From NCBI GenBank assembly GCA_029258015.1, contig JARHZT010000032.1:1-27493 (forward strand): DNA of 27,493 nt. The letters are read 5' to 3'. The notes below the pieces were generated by a model. It was given only the letters and a program-made list of their open reading frames with translations. It did not search any database and had not been told where the DNA came from. This stretch comes from Malacoplasma sp. GTDB taxonomy: Bacteria > Bacillota_I > Bacilli_A > Mycoplasmatales > Mycoplasmoidaceae. Made by a program: the position numbers and the translations under genes. Below are positions 7,771 to 16,320 of the stretch, in pieces; position 1 is the first letter of the stretch, and each line of letters begins with the position of its first letter.

Positions 7771-7845
7771 TGGTGTCCCATATAGGGCTCGAACCTATGA
7801 CCCCTTCATTAAAAGTGAAATGCTCTACCACTGAGCTAATGGGAC
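7771..7845 (-). tRNA. tRNA-Lys (anticodon TTT)
   Basis: Acceptor GTCCCAT / ATGGGAC, D-loop AGCTCAGTGGTAGAGC, anticodon loop CTTTTAA, T-arm GGTTCGAGCC, encoded CCA. Confidence 0.95.
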
Positions 7846-7883
7846 AAAAAGATCTTGTTAGATCAAATTATTTAATTTTTTAT

Positions 7884-7958
7884 TGGCTGGGCTGGTTGGG
7901 TTCGAACCAACGCATGATAGAGTCAAAGTCTATTGCCTTTCCACTTGGCTACAGCCCA
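7884..7958 (-). tRNA. tRNA-Gln (anticodon TTG)
   Basis: Starts with TGGGCTG, the 5' U typical of bacterial tRNA-Gln. The anticodon loop is CTTTGAC (anticodon TTG), the T-arm TGGTTCGAACCA, and CCA is encoded. Confidence 0.95.
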
Positions 7959-7963
7959 ATAAA

Positions 7964-8048
7964 TGGTGGGCAGTGACGGATTCGAACCGCCGAAACACGA
8001 GGTAACTGATTTACAGTCAGCTGCGTTTGGCCACTTCGCTAACTACCC
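7964..8048 (-). tRNA. tRNA-Tyr (anticodon GTA)
   Basis: Class II tRNA with acceptor GGGTAGT / ACTGCCC (one G-T type pair), anticodon loop CTGTAAA with anticodon GTA, a long variable arm (TACCTCGTGTTTCG), T-loop GGTTCGAATCC and encoded CCA. It is the first tRNA of the cluster after the promoter. Confidence 0.95.
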
Positions 8049-8071
8049 ATATTGCCTGCTTTCACAAACAC

Positions 8072-8099
8072 CTTATAATTATATAATACAATTAAACAA
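8072..8099 (-). promoter_or_regulatory. Promoter of the five-tRNA cluster
   Basis: On the minus strand, TTGTTT (8094-8099) and TATAAG (8072-8077) are spaced by 16 bp, placing the start about 15-20 bp before tRNA-Tyr. A TATAAT at an offset position within the spacer is an alternative -10. Confidence 0.5.
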
Positions 8100-8125
8100 T
8101 ATATTTAATTTTTTTTATAATTTTT

Positions 8126-8614
8126 TTAGTTTGTTATAGATAAGATTTTAATTTTGTAAGGTTCTTCTATACCTTTAACATGAGCTTCATCATCAACTTT
8201 CTTTCCTAAAATTGATTTTGCTAATGGACACTCATTAGAAATTTTATTTTCAGCAGGGTTTGATTCAATTGGCCCTACTATTTTAAAAGTATATTTTTTC
8301 TTATCTTGATAATCATGTAATGTAACTGTAGATCCAATTGATACATAATTATCTGAAGATTTTGTTTTAGAAGTAGAAGAAGAGATAATCTTAACATTTG
8401 ATAATATGTTTTCAATTTCTTTTATTCTTGATTCAATTTGAGCTTGCATGTTTTTTGCAGCATCATAATCAGCATTTTCAGATAAGTCACCCTGTTCTCT
8501 AGCTTCTTGAATTTGTTTAATTATTTCTGGTCTTCTAACATCTATTAAATGTCTAAGTTCTTTTTCAAGTTCTTTTTTACCTTCAACAGTCATTAAATTT
8601 TTTTCTAATGCCAT
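8126..8614 (-). CDS. greA: Transcription elongation factor GreA
   Basis: GreA rescues backtracked RNA polymerase by stimulating transcript cleavage. The 162-aa protein has the N-terminal coiled coil (LTVEGKKELEKEL region to residue about 75) with the tip motif REQGDLSENADYDAAK, whose acidic residues (Asp and Glu of GDLSENADY) act at the polymerase active site. The C-terminal FKBP-like domain includes YVSIGSTVTL, IVGPIESNP and PLAKSILGKKVDDE. Two in-frame ATGs are possible. The one at 8612-8614 (MALEKN) is 10 bp from AGGAG, while the one at 8621-8623 is only 1 bp away, so the shorter form is chosen. The M-T-V-E-G region then aligns with the usual family start. Only 77 bp separates it from the tRNA cluster, and no terminator is evident after it. 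Confidence 0.93.
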   Translation of the reverse strand: MALEKNLMTVEGKKELEKELRHLIDVRRPEIIKQIQEAREQGDLSENADYDAAKNMQAQIESRIKEIENILSNVKIISSSTSKTKSSDNYVSIGSTVTLHDYQDKKKYTFKIVGPIESNPAENKISNECPLAKSILGKKVDDEAHVKGIEEPYKIKILSITN

Positions 8615-8692
8615 ATAAATCATGCTCCTAATATTTGGAAAATATTGTATATCTTATAAATAATAATATATTCTACCTTTTTTTATTAGTTT

Positions 8693-9685
8693 TTAATCAT
8701 TAAAAATATTTTTATAATGAAAATTTAAATAAGGATTCAAAGTTTTTAGTCTATCACTCATTCCTATATAACAACTTTCATATTGTTTGAATAATAGATG
8801 AATGTCTGGTTCTTCTAGTTTTTTTGATATTTTTATTGTTCAATCACTATTAAATGTAAAGTATCCAGAATCAAATAATTTATGGTGATTTTTACATAAA
8901 GTTATTCCATTATCAACATCATAAGCTTCAAATATCTTGCAATTTCTATAAGGTTTTATATGGCAAGCATCTAAAATGCTTACAGAATCAATGCAACATA
9001 TATTACATTTAGCATCTCTATCTAAAACCTCTTTTCTGAATATATGTTGATATTTCCTTACCTTAATTGGATTTGTGCTATTTAATAGCATATGCTCCAA
9101 TTCCTGATATTCTGTTAAGGAAATCAATTCTATATCATTCATATTTTTATATCATGGAATACATTTCATAATACCCATTCAGCAAAGTTCTTTAAGTTTT
9201 TCTTGATCTTTTTTTCAATCACTTGATTCTATATTAAGAATTATCTTGTTTTTTTCTGTTAACTTAACTCAATCTTTATATTTTGATATAGCATTAACCG
9301 GTGATTGTTTCATTATATATAAAACACTGTTATAAACTTTTGATTTATTTTTTCCATTAAAACCCAATTCAGCATCCCAATTATTTTTGCTTTTTTGATT
9401 TTTTAATACTTCAAAAAGAAAATAATCTCTTGTAACATAATCATAAAATTTTTTGACAACATACACATTTGAAAAATCTAATTCTTTATTGAATATATTG
9501 TCATTACCATATTCATCAATTAAAGAAATTATCAAAAAATATTTATAAGGATATTTTACTTTTACTTCTTTCAAGCCATATTCTTTTTTAATATTTTCTA
9601 TAAGTTCGTTGTCATGTATGTTTAATGGGGCATTTTTAGATAAAACTTCTTTAAAGAAGAAATTAATATTTTTATTATCACTCAT
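8693..9685 (-). CDS. HNH endonuclease (HNH_2-like domain), 330 aa
   Basis: This is one continuous gene that standard-code reading splits at TGA codons; six of its Trp residues are TGA. The C-terminal third carries an HNH nuclease fold: Cys227-x2-Cys230 (a zinc-knuckle half), LDACHIKPY with His242, DVDNGITL with Asn259, then CKNHHKLFDSGYFTF with His267/268. The LFDxGxFTF tail is typical of the HNH_2-type domains in restriction-like and DNA-modification-dependent nucleases. The N-terminal 200 residues contain a hydrophobic strand set (YKYFLIISLID) but no domain I can name. No methyltransferase or other restriction partner is nearby. The ATG lacks a ribosome site. The gene is divergent from clpB, with CIRCE 46 bp upstream of its start. 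Confidence 0.8.
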
Positions 9686-9731
9686 AGTTTGATTTTACCA
9701 ACTATAGATTGTATAAGATAAGTATTTTAAA

Positions 9732-9758
9732 TTAGCACTCACATTGTTAAAGTGCTAA
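9732..9758. promoter_or_regulatory. CIRCE operator (HrcA-binding site)
   Basis: TTAGCACTC and AAGTGCTAA are separated by 9 bp, matching the consensus TTAGCACTC-N9-GAGTGCTAA at all but one position. HrcA bound here would cover the clpB -35 element (9744-9749), which lies in the spacer, and so repress the gene until heat stress. The site is also 46 bp from the start of the divergent HNH gene. Confidence 0.92.
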
Positions 9759-9771
9759 TATGTGTTATAAT
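9744..9771 (+). promoter_or_regulatory. clpB promoter
   Basis: TTGTTA (9744-9749), a 16-bp spacer and TATAAT (9766-9771). Transcription should begin near 9778. The ribosome site AAGGGAGG (9785-9792) follows. Confidence 0.75.
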
Positions 9772-9797
9772 AGTCTTATACAGCAAGGGAGGTTTTC

Positions 9798-11921
9798 ATG
9801 GATTTCAGTTTTGAACCTAGTGAAGAAAAAGATGTGTTGCAAAAATACTCAAGAAATTTAAATGAGGAAGTTAGTAACAACAAACTAAATAAAATTATAG
9901 GTAGAGAGCAAGAAATTAGAAGGGTTATAGAGATTTTATCTAGAAAAGAAAAAAATAACCCAATTCTAATTGGAGAACCCGGTGTAGGTAAAACAGCTAT
10001 AGTTGAGGGTTTTGTTCAAAAAATAATTTCAAAAGAGGTACCTGAAAATTTAGCAAATTGTATTGTTTATGAAGTAAATTTATCATCAATAATTGCTGGA
10101 GCATCTTTTCAAGGACAATTTGAAAAGAGATTGAATTCGCTAATTAATGAAGCAAGGAAAAATAAAGGATCTGTAATCTTATTTATTGACGAAGTGCATC
10201 AATTAATGGGGATGGGTAAAAGTGGTGGTAATTCAGGAATGGATGCTGCTAACATTCTAAAGCCAATAATGGCTAGAGGGGAAATTAAAATAATAGGTGC
10301 AACGACACTAAATGAATATAGATTATATATAGAAAAAGATGGGGCACTAGAAAGAAGATTTCAAAAAATTCTTGTAGATGAACCAAGTCCAGAAGAAGCA
10401 TTAGCTATAATGAGAGGACTAAAGGAAAAATGAGAAATTTTCCATAATGTAAGAATAAGGGATAATGCGTTAGTGGCTGCTGTTAAATTTTCTGAAAGAT
10501 ATATTACAGACAAATATCTGCCAGATAAAGCCATTGATTTAATTGATGAAGCAGCTGCAAAAATTAAAACAGAAGCTCATTCTTCACCTGCTTATCTTGA
10601 AGAAATCAATAAAAAGATTTTTTACTTAGAAACAGAAAGAATAGCTTTAAAAAAAGAAAGTGGACAAAAACAAAAAAATAGATTACTAGAAATAGAAAAA
10701 GATTTATCTAATTTGAAATCAGAAAAAGATATTGTAGAAAAAGAGTGAAATAAACAAAAAAATCAACAGATTAAACTAAATCAAATAAAAAAAGATATTG
10801 AAAAAAATACAAGACTTGTAGAAAATAACCAAAATAGTGGGAATTTTGTAGAAGCATCAAAAATTCTATATTCTATATTGCCAAAACTTAAAAAAGATTT
10901 AGAAGCTATAGAAGAAGAAATAAATAAAAACGAAAATACATTAATCAAAGATTATGTGAGTGAAATTGATGTTGCGGAAATAATTTCTAGAGTAACTAAA
11001 ATACCTTTAAATAAGATATTTGAAAAAGAGCAAGATAAATTAATAAATTTATTTGCTAACTTAAAGAAAAGAGTTAAAGGTCAAGATGAAGCTTTAAAAA
11101 ATGTATCTGAAACTGTTTTAAAAAACAGGGTTGGTATAAATAATCCAAATAGACCTATTGGATCATTCTTATTTTTAGGACCTACAGGTGTTGGTAAAAC
11201 AGAAGTAGCTAAAGCTTTAGCTGAAAATTTATTTAATACAGAAAAAGCAATAGTCAGAATAAATATGAGTGAGTATATGGAAAAACACTCTATTTCAAGA
11301 TTAATTGGTGCACCTCCAGGGTATGTAGGGTATGAACAAGCTGGTGAACTTAGTGAGGCTGTGAAAAGAAAACCATATTCAGTTGTGTTGTTAGATGAAA
11401 TTGAAAAAGCACATTCTGACATACTAAATATACTGCTTCAAGTTTTAGATGAGGGTACATTAAAAGATAGCCAAGGAAGATCAATTAATTTTAAAAACAC
11501 AATTGTCATAATGACTTCAAATGTTGGGGCATTATATGCAATAGAAGGAAATGATAAAATGTTTGAAAATGAATTGAAAAAAACATTTAAACCTGAATTT
11601 TTAAATAGAATAGACGAGATTATTAAATTCAATGTAATTACAAAAGAAAATGCTAAAGAGATAGCAACAAAAATGTTGAATGACTTGGTAAAAAGATTAA
11701 ATGATAATTCATATATAGTAGACTTTGATAAATCTGTTGTAGAGTATGTAGCAGAAAATGGTTATAGCCAAGAATATGGAGCTAGACCTATTGCAAGATT
11801 TATACAAAAGAAAATAGAAAACTATATAACTGAAAATATACTATCCAACAATATTGTTAAGGATCAGCATATAAGAATCAGTTATTCAGATAACAAATTA
11901 TTTATCAAAAAGGGGAATTAA
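9798..11921 (+). CDS. clpB: ATP-dependent chaperone ClpB (short form without N-domain)
   Basis: ClpB is a hexameric AAA+ disaggregase that works with DnaK. The 707-aa protein starts almost directly in the first ATPase domain: GEPGVGKT (59-66), Walker B VILFIDEVHQ, then the coiled-coil middle domain (about 310-430, Lys/Glu rich, with Trp as TGA). The second ATPase domain has GPTGVGKT (461-468), VVLLDEIEKAH and the C-terminal YGARPIARFIQ. The usual N-terminal Clp_N domain of about 150 residues is absent, as in other mycoplasma ClpB proteins (about 715 aa). The retained middle domain separates it from ClpC/ClpA. The ATG follows AAGGGAGG. Expression is probably heat-inducible through CIRCE. The gene ends at a strong hairpin shared with lgt. 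Confidence 0.95.
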
Positions 11922-11926
11922 ACAAA

Positions 11927-11956
11927 AAAATCTAAAGTGATCTTTAGATTTTTTTA
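11927..11956. terminator. Bidirectional terminator between clpB and lgt
   Basis: Stem AAATCTAAAG / CTTTAGATTT with a 4-nt loop (TGAT), flanked by A-runs on the left and T-runs on the right. The lgt stop codon (11954-11956) lies in its T-tract. Confidence 0.8.
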
Positions 11957-13018
11957 ATACCCATTATAAAAATATTGTTGTTCTTCTGTTCTTTTGTATT
12001 TTTTTATGTCTACATTTTGCTTTTGTCCATTCGCTTTAAACATATTCATAAAGAAATATTTTGTTTTATCTCAACAGAATTCTAAAGCTTTAGTATCTCT
12101 ATTTTTAGAGAATAGCATGTGATTTAATACCAATAAAATTATTCCTATAACTATGAATAATGCAGAAGTTACAATTGATGAAGAAAATTTAAATACACTA
12201 CCTCTGAATGGTTCCATACATATTCTTAATATTCCATAAAGTATAAAGTATGTAATTCCTAAATCTCCAGCTTTTCTTTTTTGTATAAATTCACCACCCA
12301 CATATAAACTTATAAAAAATATAAAGTTAATGAATGATTCATATAAAAAGAATGGTTGTCTAAATTCTCCATTTATAAACATACCTTCTCAAACACCAGG
12401 CATTAATATTCTTAGTCATTCCATAGAACCCATATCTTGAGGACAAACAACTGGACCATAAACTTCTTGGTTAGTAAAGTTTCCTCATCTACCTATAACT
12501 TGTCCTATTAAAATACAAGGAATTATAGCATCAGTATAAACTCACATAGATACTTGCTTAACATAAACCTTTTCACCAATTTGAGTTTTTACATTATATT
12601 TTGGCTTTCTTAGAATCAAAGGAAAATATATCAATGCAGCTATTACAGTAGCCATTATTCCACCCTGTATAGCTAATCCACCCCCTGCAAAATTAAAAAA
12701 AGCAAGGAAAAAATTTGAACCTGTAGGTACTTTGGCATCACCTATTATAAAACTTCATAATCTTGCACCTAGTATAGATACAGGAATTCCTATAAATACA
12801 AATCAATAAAATGGTTCACCAGATACTTTATATCAGTATTTTAGTTTTCCATATGCTAATGCTATAGCAAATATGAAGCCTATTGTGAATAATATCCCAT
12901 ATCATCTAACTTCTAAACTACCTATACTAAATGCAATAGGATTAGGAGCAATGGGGTTGTCATGACCATAGTCGCCCCCACAAACATTCGCTAATAGATT
13001 TATTATGCTACTCTTCAT
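11954..13018 (-). CDS. lgt: Prolipoprotein diacylglyceryl transferase Lgt
   Basis: Lgt is an integral membrane enzyme that transfers diacylglycerol from phosphatidylglycerol to the lipobox cysteine of prelipoproteins, such as the DUF31 lipoprotein in this window. The 354-aa protein has about seven membrane helices and the family signature GRWGNFTNQEVYG. Other family segments are LEVRWYGILF near the start, ARLWSFI, the catalytic-loop sequence QPFFLYES (family HPTxLYE-like) and GILRICMEPFRG near the end. It is longer than E. coli Lgt (291 aa), owing to a loop of about 35 residues before helix 4 and a hydrophilic tail. Two adjacent ATGs (13019-13021 and 13016-13018) follow AAGGGAG; the second is better spaced. 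It overlaps the hprK stop by 11 bp. Confidence 0.92.
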
Positions 13019-13919
13019 CATCGTGCTCCCTTGCTTTTTCTACAAAGTCATCAAAAGAATTGTATCCTGATAAAAGTAATTTTAAATGAGCAACTGTTAT
13101 TTCTATTAAATCTGATGTCTTTTTACCAGAAGTTATAGGTAATAAGAAATATGGAACTTTTATATTTAAAATTTCTTTATATTGCAATTCTTTTCCTAAT
13201 CTTTCAAAACTGTGTATTTTAGGATTATATTCTGCAAGTTCAATTATTACATTTATAGGAGATGATTCTTGCATTTTTTCTATCCCTAATACTTTCCCAA
13301 CATTTACAATTCCAAGACCTCTAACCTCTATGAATCCAAAGAATTTTTTAGGACAAGAACCTACAACTTTTCCATAAACATCTTTACAGATTATCGCATC
13401 ATCAGCAACAAACATATGACCATTTTTTATTAATTCTAAAGATGTTTCAGATTTACCCATTCCTGATTGACCTATAATTAAAACACCCAAACCATATATT
13501 ACAAGTAAGTTACCATGTATGTATTCAGTTTTAGATAATTGAATAGTCAAAAATGTATTAACCATATTTGTTATATTTGATGAAGATTGTGTTGTAGCAA
13601 GTACTGTAACATTATATTTTTCAGCTAGTTCAATTAATATGTCATATGCTGCAAAAGATCTAGAAAGCAAAATAACAGGAGGTTGCAGTTGGAATACTTT
13701 TTCTAATTTTTGCTTTATATCGTTATGGTTGAATTGTAATAAATATTTATATTCATCTTTCCCCCACAAGACAACAGCTCTTAACTGTTCATGCATAAAA
13801 AAATCTGCAAATTCTAATCCTGTTCTTGTTATTCTATTACTTAAGATTTCAGTATCCCTTCCTTTATATAGAATTTTATAATCAGGAAAGTTTTTAGAGA
13901 TATTTTGCCATGTAATCAT
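13008..13919 (-). CDS. hprK: HPr kinase/phosphorylase HprK
   Basis: HprK phosphorylates HPr of the sugar PTS at a serine, and removes the phosphate, coupling carbon supply to regulation. The 303-aa protein has the N-terminal domain (1-130), then IHGNLLVIYGLGVLI leading into the Walker A loop GQSGMGKS (150-157), VADDAIICK, the family signature EVRGLGIVNV, and the C-terminal helix segment ITSGKKTSDLIEI. All expected catalytic pieces, including His135 before the P-loop and the Asp pair of VADD, are present. AGGAG lies six bases before the ATG and overlaps the stop codon of the upstream membrane protein (TAGGAG). Pairing with lgt is conserved in M. genitalium (MG085-MG086). A PTS using HPr is encoded at 24.5-26.9 kb. 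Confidence 0.95.
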   Translation of the reverse strand: MITWQNISKNFPDYKILYKGRDTEILSNRITRTGLEFADFFMHEQLRAVVLWGKDEYKYLLQFNHNDIKQKLEKVFQLQPPVILLSRSFAAYDILIELAEKYNVTVLATTQSSSNITNMVNTFLTIQLSKTEYIHGNLLVIYGLGVLIIGQSGMGKSETSLELIKNGHMFVADDAIICKDVYGKVVGSCPKKFFGFIEVRGLGIVNVGKVLGIEKMQESSPINVIIELAEYNPKIHSFERLGKELQYKEILNIKVPYFLLPITSGKKTSDLIEITVAHLKLLLSGYNSFDDFVEKAREHDDEE

Positions 13920-13928
13920 AATTTGCTC

Positions 13929-14498
13929 CTATATGAAAAATAAAATAGTTAGTGGAAGTGTGGTCATCAATCATGCACCTATCATAGTTTCATCTGACTC
14001 TATTGTATATGGTATGACATTTGCTATAAATAATATACCAATAATAGATATTGCTATTAAAAGAACATATGCTACCACCACTAAACTTATTCATTTTATT
14101 CTATCAGCACCATCATAATCATTAAGAATTTTTTTTATTCTAGAATAGAAAGGTCATCTATCAAATTCATAAATTTTTTCTTTAAACGAACTAAAATTAA
14201 CTTTATTTTTTGGTTGCTTTTGTGTGTCTTTGGCAATTTCATTTTTTTCCTCTTCTGTCATTGACTCCAATGCCTTAATTTTTGAATCAAGCAAATAGTA
14301 TTGTTCTTCATCTAAGAATCTTTTCAATTCTGATATTTGATGATCTATTAATTCTTTATTTTTTTTAGATACAAAATGATGGTTTTTATCTTTTTCCAGC
14401 TGTTGAATAATCATATTTGTTTTATTTATGATTTCATTTTCTGAAATTTCATTTTTATCAACTTTATTGTTCTTATTCTTTTTTTTGTTTTTTCCCAT
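13929..14498 (-). CDS. Coiled-coil protein with C-terminal membrane anchor, unknown function
   Basis: The 189-aa protein has a long charged N-terminal part (1-125): Lys/Asn-rich at the start, then heptad-like helices (IIQQLEKDKNHHF, QISELKRFLDEEQYYLL, KALESMTEEEKNEI). Two membrane helices follow at about residues 136-162 and 172-189, the second ending the protein. No family recognised. The ATG at 14496-14498 lacks a ribosome site. Its TAG stop is the first part of the hprK ribosome-binding site, so it is the first gene of a tight hprK-lgt operon. A cytoplasmic coiled coil tethered to the membrane is the most the sequence supports. Confidence 0.65.
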
Positions 14499-14599
14499 AG
14501 AGTTTAATTAATTCTTTTTAAATATATATTTAGTTTAAATTAAAAATAAAAATAAAAATATTATTTTTTTCATAAAATTAAATTTATAAGGAGTTTAAT

Positions 14600-15040
14600 G
14601 TGAAAAGTCAGCAAGAAACCAAAATTATTTTAAATAAGTTGATTTCAGAAGATAAAAAACATATAAAATTTTTTGAAGACAAATTTGATGAATTTGAATT
14701 TGTAAAAATGGCTAATGCAAATTTATATTTCATAATTGAAGGAAAGTATTATCTAGTTAAAAAATACAAAGAAGTTAGATATAATTTTGAAAAATCCTTC
14801 CAAAATAGTGAAAAAGAAATAGTGGAAAAACCCACATTTACAACATATTTTTTAAGACTAATCAATGAATTTTTAAATTATGAAGACAATAATTGCACTG
14901 AATGAATTATAGAAAATTTTAATTATTTACAAAACAGAGTTAAAAGTATTTATGAAAAAAATAAAACATGTCACATATATCAATTTAAAAAAGTGGAACA
15001 TCCAAAGGATAATTCATTTAATAAATATATAAGTTTTTAA
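14600..15040 (+). CDS. Uncharacterised 146-aa protein, GTG start
   Basis: The soluble, helix-rich, Lys/Glu/Asn-rich protein has a short strand pair in the middle (ANLYFIIEGKYYLVKKYKEV). No catalytic motif or membrane segment is visible and I do not recognise a family. The start is GTG at 14600: AAGGAG (14588-14593) is six bases upstream, while the overlapping ATG at 14598 opens a frame that closes after 11 codons. The frame passes one TGA (Trp) at 14903. It stands alone on the plus strand between two minus-strand groups and ends in a strong hairpin. The 101 bp upstream, shared with the divergent membrane protein gene, includes a short TAAAAA tandem repeat. Confidence 0.65.
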
Positions 15041-15068
15041 CAGCATAAACATATGCTGTTTTTTTTAT
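15039..15068. terminator. Bidirectional terminator between the 146-aa gene and the phosphoesterase gene
   Basis: Perfect 9-bp stem AACAGCATA / TATGCTGTT with a 4-nt loop, followed by eight T on the plus strand. The minus-strand phosphoesterase gene ends at 15065, within the T-tract. Confidence 0.8.
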
Positions 15069-15556
15069 ATATATTTTATTACTTGTTCAAATGTTGTATT
15101 TAATATTTTTCCATTATCAATATTAATAATTGCATATGATGGTTTTAAAAATGTATTTCTTGGCATTATTAATGAACCTGGGTTTAAAACTAAAATATTA
15201 TCTTCAAAGTTTAAGTATTCTATGTGAGTATGACCAGTTATTAAGATATCTAACTTACTGTCTTTTGCATAATTTAACAAATATTCATTTCTCTTTAGTT
15301 GATTTCCTAGAAAATTAGGGAATTGATGTCCGTGCATAAGTCTAATGCTCAATCCTTCAATTTTAAAATCTAATATTTCTGGACCATCAAAATCATTATT
15401 GCCCAAAACAATATAATCAAAATATTTTTTTATGTCATCAAAATCACAACAAAAATCACCTGCATGGATAGAAATATCAGGATTTTCTTTATCTAAAATT
15501 TTTTTATACAATCTTTTATCGCCATGTGTGTCTGACATAATTAATACTTTTTTCAT
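15065..15556 (-). CDS. Metallophosphoesterase, YfcE/MJ0936 family
   Basis: The 163-aa protein carries the full calcineurin-like set of metal ligands: SDTHGD (Asp9, His11), HAGDF (Asp34), GNND (Asn54 with Asp55), MHGHQ and TGHTH. NPGSLIMPRN and PSYAI follow, as in YfcE-type phosphodiesterases. It should be a two-metal phosphodiesterase acting on small phosphodiesters; the physiological substrate is not known for most members. M. genitalium has a homologue (MG207) beside uvrC (MG206), and uvrC is close by here too (16317-18095), separated by one gene. The ATG at 15554-15556 has no ribosome site. Confidence 0.88.
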   Translation of the reverse strand: MKKVLIMSDTHGDKRLYKKILDKENPDISIHAGDFCCDFDDIKKYFDYIVLGNNDFDGPEILDFKIEGLSIRLMHGHQFPNFLGNQLKRNEYLLNYAKDSKLDILITGHTHIEYLNFEDNILVLNPGSLIMPRNTFLKPSYAIINIDNGKILNTTFEQVIKYI

Positions 15557-15650
15557 ATATTTAAAGGTTACAATAATTTTAAAAATTATTTTAAGTTATT
15601 AAGTCTGTTTTTAATAAATTTAATTTAGTTTTATTTTTCATTAATTCATT

Positions 15651-15677
15651 TTGATATTTAATATTTAGTGGTATAAT
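15651..15677 (+). promoter_or_regulatory. Promoter of the DnaQ-fold gene
   Basis: TTGATA (15651-15656) precedes TATAAT (15672-15677), which carries the extended -10 context TGGTATAAT. The spacing to TATAAT is only 15 bp, so the extended -10 may carry most of the recognition. The 5' leader would be about 70 nt, ending in GGAGG (15747-15751). Confidence 0.55.
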
Positions 15678-15756
15678 ATTATATTTATTGTAATTTTTTA
15701 ATATATTATGTAAAATATAAAGAGATAGTTAATATTTTCTTATTCCGGAGGCGGAT

Positions 15757-16290
15757 ATGTTAAAAGATTTATTCAAAGATCGTAAGATTGTGATTTTTGA
15801 TATTAAAACAACTGAGCAAGATTTAGATTCTGAAATTTTGTATTTTGCTGCTAGAGTTTATATTAATAATGAAATGATTTCAAAGCATAACTTCTTTATT
15901 GCAACAGAAAAAACAATTCCAGGCAACATTATTAGAAAATACAGAATAACTAATAAAAAAATCGAAAGCGAAGGAATAGATAAAATGTCTGCTTTAGAAA
16001 ATATTGCATTTATCTTTCAAGAAGCTATTTTATTCACATACAATGGAGATTCATTTGTTTATCCATTACTTGAAAAAATATACAAAGACTTTGGATACAA
16101 CTTAGAATTATCTGAAATAGATGCATTAAAACTAGCAAAACAAATAATAGGTTTTGATGATGATGTTACTCTTGAAGAACTAGCAACAAAACTTGGAATT
16201 AAATATGATCAAGAAAGAATGTTGGGTTCACCATATACAGTAATGGTTTTAGAAAAAATTTGATTCAGACTAAAATCATTCATAATCTAA
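15757..16290 (+). CDS. DnaQ-fold (DEDD exonuclease-like) protein, probably catalytically inactive
   Basis: The 177-aa protein follows the pattern of a DnaQ/PolC-epsilon-type 3'-5' exonuclease domain: VIFDIKTTE at the start (family FDxETT), an acidic strand region, GIDKMSALENIAFIF, then LFTYNGDSFVYPLL (family HNxxFDxxFL), and a C-terminal DALKLAKQI...TLEELATKLGI. The catalytic set is broken. The ExoI glutamate is Lys17, the ExoII aspartate after Phe is Val101, and the ExoIII H-x4-D is replaced by MLGSPYTVMVL. Only Asp15 remains. It may therefore bind nucleic acid or a partner without cutting. The strong ribosome site and clear promoter show that the gene is expressed by design. The frame passes one TGA near the end. 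Confidence 0.7.
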
Positions 16291-16320
16291 TAAAAAAACA
16301 AGCAAGGCTTGTTTTTTTAT
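16291..16320. terminator. Bidirectional terminator between the DnaQ-fold gene and uvrC
   Basis: Stem AAAAAACAAGC / GCTTGTTTTTT with a 3-nt loop (AAG). The uvrC stop codon (16317-16319) lies at the end of the T-run. Confidence 0.8.

Noticed and set aside
7584..7976. Plus-strand reading frames giving phrases such as GIEPTLIAW and LGLEPM
   Set aside because: They are antisense to the tRNA genes; the protein-like phrases come from the T-loop and anticodon arms, a known annotation artefact.
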